The notes under the pieces: model-generated
What the model saw: the letters and a program-made list of their open reading frames with translations, nothing else
Databases searched by the model: none
Told to the model about the DNA's origin: nothing
Translations under genes and position numbers: made by a program
IMG/VR virus record: IMGVR_UViG_3300032050_007149
Location: 1-29,684 of that record
Length of the DNA: 29,684 nucleotides
Source: a virus
Direction: 5' to 3' (one strand)
Part shown: positions 22,246 through 27,789 of the stretch, piece by piece
How positions within the stretch are numbered: the first letter of the stretch is position 1
How the letters are laid out: every line of letters begins with the position of its first letter

Positions 22246-22606
22246 ACTAGCACTTTTATTCCTATTCCAGATCAAACACTGGTATGCTGACTTTAAGATC
22301 CAAACCTACATGCAAACTGTTAAGAAAGGCGTGTGGTTAGATCCTATTGGCATAAGCCATACTGTTGATCATATTTGGACAACGTTAGTTGTTCTAATGA
22401 TTTTTAATTTCTTTCATCCATTAAATGCATTTGTTATTGTTTTTATAGCTATAGCAGAAGGCATTTATCATTACATGATAGATTACACTAAAGTAAAATA
22501 CGGATGTAAAGACAACACAAAACCTCAATTCTGGAATCAATTCGGCCTAGATCAACTAGCGCATCAAGCAAGCTATCTACTCATCGTAGCATTTTTATTG
22601 GTATAA
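22238..22606 (+). CDS. DUF3307-like membrane protein
   Basis: 122 residues. The opening helix has LLFLFQIKHWYADFKIQTYM, matching the H-x-x-x-D-F-x-x-Q start of DUF3307 proteins; HTVDH, then IDYTKVKYG and FGLDQLAHQASY continue the family pattern of polar His/Asp residues in membrane segments (about 3-18, 45-72, 75-90, 105-122). The conserved His and Asp residues hint at metal binding or an enzyme activity. Function unknown; similar genes occur in marine phages. Dual promoter at the start suggests expression through infection. Confidence 0.7.
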   Translation: MEILALLFLFQIKHWYADFKIQTYMQTVKKGVWLDPIGISHTVDHIWTTLVVLMIFNFFHPLNAFVIVFIAIAEGIYHYMIDYTKVKYGCKDNTKPQFWNQFGLDQLAHQASYLLIVAFLLV

Positions 22607-22637
22607 TCTGCTAGCTTAATTCGAATCTCAGCTTCGT

Positions 22638-22664
22638 TAAATAATAATGAAGATTAGTCGGGAG
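22638..22664 (+). promoter_or_regulatory. Late promoter and ribosome site of the curli-like operon
   Basis: TTAAATA at 22637-22643 predicts +1 about 22649. The ribosome site GGGAG (22660-22664) lies 7 bases before the csgF ATG at 22672. CTTC (22632-22635) and GAAG (22649-22652) bracket the box. The gene pairs that follow overlap or are close, so this promoter could drive csgF through the discoidin/curlin gene. Confidence 0.55.
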
Positions 22665-22671
22665 CGAATCG

Positions 22672-23151
22672 ATGATCAAAATCACAGTAGGACTCTGTCT
22701 AGTTGCTGCGGCGGCAGTGGCAAACGCAGAATTAGTACACCAATTTAAAAATCCAGCCTTTAACGGCCAAGGATGGAGTAGTCACGCATTGACTATAGAC
22801 AGCATTGAGAAGAGTCGCAAGGATTCTATTGAAGCTGATAAAAAAGCTGCGATTGCTAAGGCTGAAACAGATTTATTAAATACACCTTTGAATAGATTTA
22901 TGGGTCTATTCCAAAGTCAAGTTTATGCACAGTTGGCAACACAACTCAGCAACAACTTATTTCAAAACAAGTGTGCGGCAGCAGACGGCGGCACTATTCC
23001 AGGTTGCGTTAACCCATCTACTGGTAATTTTGTATTAGATGGTAATACAGTGACCTGGACTAAAAATGCCAACAATGTAACATTAACCGTAGTTGATGCT
23101 AAAGGCACTAGAACTACTGTTGTAGTGCCAATTGCCAGCTTTAGCTTTTAA
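22672..23151 (+). CDS. csgF: Curli assembly factor CsgF
   Basis: 159 residues. A Sec signal peptide (VGLCLVAAAAVANA) is cleaved before ELVHQFKNPAFNGQG, the conserved CsgF N-terminus (FQFRNPNFGGN in E. coli) that plugs into the CsgG pore. The helical middle (NTPLNRFMGLFQSQVYAQL) and the C-terminal strands (GNFVLDGNTVTWTKN, VTLTVVDAKGTRTTV) also match CsgF. An insert with two cysteines (NKCAAADGGTIPGCVN, about 102-117), absent from E. coli CsgF as I recall it, may form a disulfide loop. It guides curlin nucleation at the outer membrane. csgG starts 9 bases later. Confidence 0.88.
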   Translation: MIKITVGLCLVAAAAVANAELVHQFKNPAFNGQGWSSHALTIDSIEKSRKDSIEADKKAAIAKAETDLLNTPLNRFMGLFQSQVYAQLATQLSNNLFQNKCAAADGGTIPGCVNPSTGNFVLDGNTVTWTKNANNVTLTVVDAKGTRTTVVVPIASFSF

Positions 23152-23160
23152 AGAACAAAC

Positions 23161-23967
23161 ATGAACATGATTAAATTATCCTTAATAGCGTTGGCAGCAA
23201 CAGTATTAACAGGTTGCGCTAGTTTTAGACCTACGTTTGATGCAGAAGTAGTAGGCGAAGCTAAGGTAAGCGAAACAATTAGTAAAAACTTTGACAAGAT
23301 TGCTGCACCTGATGGAGCACCTATTGCTATTGCAGTATACGGCTTTACTGATAAGACAGGCCAGCGTAAACCAAGCAATACATTGAGCTTGTTTAGCACA
23401 GCAGTTACACAAGGTGCAGAAGCATACTTGATTAAAAGTTTACAAGAAGTTGGCAATCGTCAATGGTTCACAGTTGTTGAGCGTGTTGGCCTAGACAACT
23501 TGTTAAAAGAACGTCAGATGATCAAACAGACACGTGAGATCTACGAAGGCGATAAAGCGAAGATGTTACCTCCGTTAACTATGGCAGGTGTCATTCTTGA
23601 AGGCGCTATTGTTGACTACAATAGCAACACACTAACAGGCGGAACTGGAGCACGTTGGTTAGGTGTGGGACCTTTTACCCAATATACACAAGATCTAGTT
23701 GTTATTAGTTTACGACTGGTCAGCGTACAAACTGGGGAAGTACTAACTACTGTGACAGTAGAGAAGAATTTATTAAGCACTGCCGAAGGCGTCACTGCTC
23801 TTAGATTTTTCAATCAAGCAACTCGAGCATTTGAATTTGATGCGAGTCAGACTTTTAACGAACCAGGCAATTATGCACTACGTTCAGCTATTGAAACAGC
23901 AGTCATTGAATTAATCAACAAAGGACAACGTCAGAACCTTTGGAAATTTAAGGAGCAGAAAAAATGA
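23161..23967 (+). CDS. csgG: Curli secretion channel CsgG (outer-membrane lipoprotein)
   Basis: 268 residues. The lipobox LTGC gives a lipidated Cys after an 18-residue signal. CsgG hallmarks follow: YGFTDKTGQRKPSN, LFSTAVTQGAEAYL, WFTVVERVGLDNLLKERQMI, GVILEGAIVDYNSNTLTGG with GARWLGVG, and FNEPGNYALRSAIETAVIEL. It forms a nonameric pore for curlin export. The constriction loop between RKP and FSTAV is one residue longer than in E. coli, and Leu replaces Asn55 while Phe56 is kept; the Tyr51 equivalent is missing. It overlaps the curlin-like gene by ATGA. Confidence 0.93.
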   Translation: MNMIKLSLIALAATVLTGCASFRPTFDAEVVGEAKVSETISKNFDKIAAPDGAPIAIAVYGFTDKTGQRKPSNTLSLFSTAVTQGAEAYLIKSLQEVGNRQWFTVVERVGLDNLLKERQMIKQTREIYEGDKAKMLPPLTMAGVILEGAIVDYNSNTLTGGTGARWLGVGPFTQYTQDLVVISLRLVSVQTGEVLTTVTVEKNLLSTAEGVTALRFFNQATRAFEFDASQTFNEPGNYALRSAIETAVIELINKGQRQNLWKFKEQKK

Positions 23968-24758
23968 AAAAAACAATATTAGCAATTGTGTTGGCAGCGG
24001 CATTACCAGCCATGGCGCAGACAGCAGTGTCTGCTCCTACAACACCAACAATCCCAACAATGGTAACAGTTAGCCCTAATGCTACAGCAGCATTGGCCAG
24101 CTCAACTACCAACCGTGTGTTTATTGACCAAAGCGGTGCAAACCCTAACGTCAACGTAACACAAGAAGGTACCGGCAACAAGGCAGGATCGGATACTCGT
24201 CCAGTATATCTACGTGGTATTGACCAAACTGTTGTTACTCGTCAGATTGGCAACAACAACGAAATTATGTTAGAAGCAGTCAATGCTACAACTGGGACAG
24301 GTCAAGGAGTTAAAGTTACTATTCAACAAATTGGTAACAGCAACAAAGTTGATGCAGCTTGCGGATACGGCACAAGTACAAGCGGATCAGGCAGTGTAGC
24401 ATTAACAGGTTGTAAAGCAGCTGACTTGAACTGGAAGTTTGACGGCAATAGTAACGAACTACAGTTCCGTGGTACTGGTGCTGATCTAAAGAGTGCTATT
24501 GATGTAAAAGGCAACACTAACAAGTTCTATATGGATGTCATTGGTGACAAGCACACACAAACTATCAAAGTTGTAGGTGATACTAACACTATGAATATCA
24601 ACCAAAGCAACACAGGTTCAGCAGGTAGCAGCATTTGGATTGATCTAAACGGTTCAAGCAATACTATGACTATTGCTCAAACTGGGACTATTGACCATGT
24701 GTTAAACATCAAGAGTGTCAGCACAGGCGGCACATTCAATATCGTTCAGAAGAACTAA
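23964..24758 (+). CDS. Secreted curlin-repeat protein
   Basis: 264 residues with a Sec signal (ILAIVLAAALPAMAQ). The mature part carries degenerate curlin units of the form Q-x-G-x-x-N-x5-Q, for example QQIGNSNKV, DGNSNELQF, KGNTNKFYMDV, VGDTNTMNINQ, NGSSNTMTIAQ. These Ser/Asn/Gln-rich strands are the amyloid unit of CsgA/CsgB. It is longer and less regular than CsgA (about 150), with a Cys pair around the segment ACGYGTSTS...LTGC, possibly a disulfide loop. Likely substrate of the CsgG pore encoded just upstream (start on the csgG stop). Confidence 0.85.
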   Translation: MKKTILAIVLAAALPAMAQTAVSAPTTPTIPTMVTVSPNATAALASSTTNRVFIDQSGANPNVNVTQEGTGNKAGSDTRPVYLRGIDQTVVTRQIGNNNEIMLEAVNATTGTGQGVKVTIQQIGNSNKVDAACGYGTSTSGSGSVALTGCKAADLNWKFDGNSNELQFRGTGADLKSAIDVKGNTNKFYMDVIGDKHTQTIKVVGDTNTMNINQSNTGSAGSSIWIDLNGSSNTMTIAQTGTIDHVLNIKSVSTGGTFNIVQKN

Positions 24759-24788
24759 GAGGCTGCTATGAGAGCAGCCCTCTTTTTC
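24759..24788 (+). terminator. Terminator-like hairpin with the FecR start codon in its loop
   Basis: GGCTGCT (24761-24767), loop ATGAG (24768-24772), AGCAGCC (24773-24779), then CTC and TTTTT (24783-24787). G59/A58 can extend the stem past a bulged A. The shape is that of an intrinsic terminator placed across the start of the FecR gene, so it could both end transcripts after the curlin gene and limit translation of FecR. Confidence 0.6.
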
Positions 24789-25907
24789 TCAGCATTATTT
24801 CTTGCGGGCTCAGCCTGGGCCAATATTGGTTCAGTTACTGAGTCTACAGGTGTTGCTGTTATTAAAAGAGGAAAAGAAACTATTGCTATCGCCAAAGGTA
24901 CAGTAGTTCAAACCAACGACAAGATTGAAACTAAAAACGGCAAGGTAAAAGTTGTATTCAAAGATGATACGGCTGTTACAGTAACTGAAAGCAGTGCATT
25001 GGTCATTGACGACTTTGTTTATGATCCAAAGAGCGGAGCAGGTAAGTTAGGCCTTAAAGCCACTGCTGGCGCTGTGCGATATGTATCTGGCAGTATTGCC
25101 AAAGATCCTAAGAATGTAAAAATCAACACACCTACCGCAGCCATTACTGTTCGCGGTACTGACTTTGTTATGGCAGTGAGCGAAACTGGCGGCAGTATGA
25201 TTATGTTGATGCCTACATGTGAAATAGAACAAGGTATCAACTTGAAAGGTCTTACATGCGGTAGCGGAGCTATTGATGTAGAAACGCCTGCTGGCATAGT
25301 CAAAATGAATCGCCCTTATCAGGCTACTATTGTAGAAACTGCAGGTGCTGCTCCATTGCCTCCTATCACCGTAAATCTAAGTGGAGCCCCTATTGGTACT
25401 AACCTTTTAATTACTCCTCCCAAGACTGCTGGAGGTGTTAGTATTGTAGCTGCTGCTCGTGCTGCTGCTGAACGTACTGGCGACGCCAAGCGCGATGATA
25501 AAAAAGACGACAAAGAAGACAAGGATGATGCTAAAGATGGTGAAAAGCAACATGTAGCATCAAAGCAAGGCGATGATAGACAACGTCAAAATTCTCAGCA
25601 ATCGCGAGAAACAACTACTAAGGTAGAAGCAATTGATACTAAAAAGTTAGATGTTGCAGTGGGCGATGTCGGCACAGAAAATCCCAATGTTAAAAAGATT
25701 TGGAAAGATCGAAGCGAAACACAGCAAGTGGGATGGCAATATGAAAGTTTAAGTAGTAATGGTAATAACTATGCCAATGTTAGTTTACCTATGGATACAA
25801 AAGCATTGGTTATTGTTACACAGGATCGAGTTGTTGATGCTTTCAACTTTAATACTCAAAGCACTAAGTCATACGGACTGATTGTTATCAATCAGACATA
25901 CAGATGA
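24768..25907 (+). CDS. FecR-domain secreted/periplasmic protein
   Basis: 379 residues. Signal peptide ALFFSALFLAGSAWA; FecR domain about 45-155, with KRGKETIAIAKGTVVQTNDKI, FKDDTAVTVTESSALVIDDF, and NTPTAAITVRGTDFVMAV (the VRGTDF signature). There is no cytoplasmic anti-sigma part, unlike classical FecR. A charged repeat linker (KRDDKKDDKEDKDDAKDGEK, about 242-261) leads to a C-terminal beta domain. Stand-alone FecR proteins often sit beside CHASE2 cyclases in bacteria, as here, so it may be a periplasmic partner or ligand of the downstream CHASE2 sensor. The start codon lies in a terminator-like hairpin. Confidence 0.85.
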   Translation: MRAALFFSALFLAGSAWANIGSVTESTGVAVIKRGKETIAIAKGTVVQTNDKIETKNGKVKVVFKDDTAVTVTESSALVIDDFVYDPKSGAGKLGLKATAGAVRYVSGSIAKDPKNVKINTPTAAITVRGTDFVMAVSETGGSMIMLMPTCEIEQGINLKGLTCGSGAIDVETPAGIVKMNRPYQATIVETAGAAPLPPITVNLSGAPIGTNLLITPPKTAGGVSIVAAARAAAERTGDAKRDDKKDDKEDKDDAKDGEKQHVASKQGDDRQRQNSQQSRETTTKVEAIDTKKLDVAVGDVGTENPNVKKIWKDRSETQQVGWQYESLSSNGNNYANVSLPMDTKALVIVTQDRVVDAFNFNTQSTKSYGLIVINQTYR

Positions 25908-27748
25908 AAAAGATATTTCTTGCACTGTTATTGTTGTGCTCTAATGCGTTTGGAGCCTTGACAGATATAAAATTCGGGAAATACCAAATCGCTGATAGTC
26001 AATGGAATGTCAGTGCCTGTTTGAATACAACAACCTGTCAAATCTACAGTAAGAATCCAGGAACAATGTACAAAATACCCTGGACCGCTGGAACTTGGAA
26101 TTGGCAAGCAGGTCAATATGTTCAATTTGCAACAACTGGTAATGGCAGTTATCCTTACGAAGGTAAAGTTTACAATAGCAATGGCACACAAGCAGGAACT
26201 ATCGGCACAGGTAAAATTGTTAATATGGGCCCAGATTATTTCTTCTTTGTGGGCAACGACAACAATACAGGACAACTATTCAGCGGCAGTTCGGGTATGA
26301 GCAATACCAGCGGAGTGTCGTGGACTGGTACACTTAATCCAACTATACAACAGGCCGACACTTATGCTAATGCATCTTATTCCACAGTCCCGTTAAGTTC
26401 AGGACAGACTGCTACATCTACTCCTAGTAGTTCACCTCCTCCGCCCACTTATGGAGTAAACTTTACACGAGTCACTAGTTATGAATGGCGTAGTTACACA
26501 GCAGGTACTCAACCTATTAGCAGTGAACAAGCACACGAAGCATTTGACGGCAACAACGGCAGCAAATGGTTTGGACTCAGAAGTCAGGGTGCTTGGGCTG
26601 TTGTGCAATTTGTAACAGATGGGACATATTCTCCAACCAGGGCTGTACAGAAAATACAGTTTGTCACAGCCAATGACGCATCTAACCGCGATCCATCGGG
26701 ATTTAGAGTATGGGGCAGTGTCAACGGATATGACTGGGTGCTGATATCAGAGCAAGCAATATCATTGCCTACTGGCAGATACGCAGAGAGCACTGTTTAT
26801 AGTTTAAACAATGTCACTGCTTTTAGTTATTACAAAATAGAATTCACCGGATCCAGAGACGGCGGCGATGCGTTCCAAGTGGCTGAGATTAGATTGCTTT
26901 ACGATGTAGATGATCCACAAGGCACACAAGCGGGGGGTGGTGTGTATGTTGCTCCTGCTTGGCCTTCAACCAGTGACATATCAATAGCACAAACTGCACA
27001 GCGTAACTCAGCAAAGAGTCGTGTATCAAACATAGTATTAGGCAATAGCTTGCATCTTGAACAAAAGATAGGTAGCAGCAATAACTCAGTGACTATTGAA
27101 CAAACTGGTAACTATAACAAGATTGCAGGCATTGGTGGCGGAACTTATGCTGTCGTAGATGGCGATAATAATATAGTTAACATCAAACAAGGTGATACTT
27201 TAGGTAAGAACTTGATTGAGTTCAACATAGTAGGCAACACTAACAATGTAACCATATGGCAAGCACGTAATCCAACAACAGGTTTACAAGACGGTGGTGA
27301 AAGTGGCGGACACTACATTGGATTAAATGTAAATGGCAGCACCAATACATTAAGCTTAAAACAGAGCAATACTGGAGGTGCAACATCAGGACACTTTGCC
27401 TATGTTGATGTAACGGGCAACAACAATCAAGGCACATTAACACAGTCAAATAACAGTGAAAAAACGTTCTTTGGCATAGTTAACGGCAACTACAATGTGT
27501 TTAATGTTACACAGCAGGGCGGTATAAACTACTTTGATTTAAGTTTAACTGGTTACGGGCATAACGTTACTGCTAACCAAAAGGACTCAGGTAGCCATAA
27601 AGCTACTATTAACCTAACTAATGCAGGCGGCGCCAGCACAGTTAACCTTGTACAACAAGGTGCTACAGCACAAAACATCAATATTACACAGCAATGCGCT
27701 ACGCTATCAGGATGCTCAGTTAGCGTCACACAGGGTGGAGGCCCATAA
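25904..27748 (+). CDS. Discoidin-like/curlin-repeat fusion, secreted
   Basis: 614 residues. Signal peptide MKKIFLALLLLCSNAFG; domain of about 145 residues of unknown type; Pro/Ser linker (TPSSSPPPPT); an F5/8 type C (discoidin-like) domain about 186-332 (SSEQAHEAFDGNNGSKWFG, FRVWGSVNGYDWVLISEQ, FQVAEIRLLYD); then about 260 residues of curlin-like repeats (SVTIEQTGNYNKIAG, NVTIWQARN, TLSLKQSNTG, VFNVTQQGG, VNLVQQGA). The discoidin-type domain would bind sugars or lipids on a cell or particle, while the repeats add to an amyloid fibre. Its ATG overlaps the FecR stop by four bases. This arrangement suggests an adhesive curli-like surface protein exported by CsgG. Confidence 0.82.
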   Translation: MKKIFLALLLLCSNAFGALTDIKFGKYQIADSQWNVSACLNTTTCQIYSKNPGTMYKIPWTAGTWNWQAGQYVQFATTGNGSYPYEGKVYNSNGTQAGTIGTGKIVNMGPDYFFFVGNDNNTGQLFSGSSGMSNTSGVSWTGTLNPTIQQADTYANASYSTVPLSSGQTATSTPSSSPPPPTYGVNFTRVTSYEWRSYTAGTQPISSEQAHEAFDGNNGSKWFGLRSQGAWAVVQFVTDGTYSPTRAVQKIQFVTANDASNRDPSGFRVWGSVNGYDWVLISEQAISLPTGRYAESTVYSLNNVTAFSYYKIEFTGSRDGGDAFQVAEIRLLYDVDDPQGTQAGGGVYVAPAWPSTSDISIAQTAQRNSAKSRVSNIVLGNSLHLEQKIGSSNNSVTIEQTGNYNKIAGIGGGTYAVVDGDNNIVNIKQGDTLGKNLIEFNIVGNTNNVTIWQARNPTTGLQDGGESGGHYIGLNVNGSTNTLSLKQSNTGGATSGHFAYVDVTGNNNQGTLTQSNNSEKTFFGIVNGNYNVFNVTQQGGINYFDLSLTGYGHNVTANQKDSGSHKATINLTNAGGASTVNLVQQGATAQNINITQQCATLSGCSVSVTQGGGP

Positions 27749-27760
27749 GGGCAATAAGGT

Positions 27761-27789
27761 TAAATAATAGTATGAAAAAAATACTATTA
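27761..27789 (+). promoter_or_regulatory. Late promoter with leaderless start and start-codon inverted repeat
   Basis: TAAATA at 27761-27766 predicts +1 at 27772, exactly the ATG of the cyclase gene; no ribosome site is present. TAATAGTAT (27765-27773) and ATACTATTA (27781-27789) form a perfect 9-bp repeat with loop GAAAAAA. Only read-through RNA from the curli-like genes contains the whole left arm. Confidence 0.68.

Noticed and set aside
25951-25985. TTGACA inside the discoidin/curlin gene as a promoter
   Set aside because: It lies in coding sequence, with no -10 at proper spacing and no gene start downstream.
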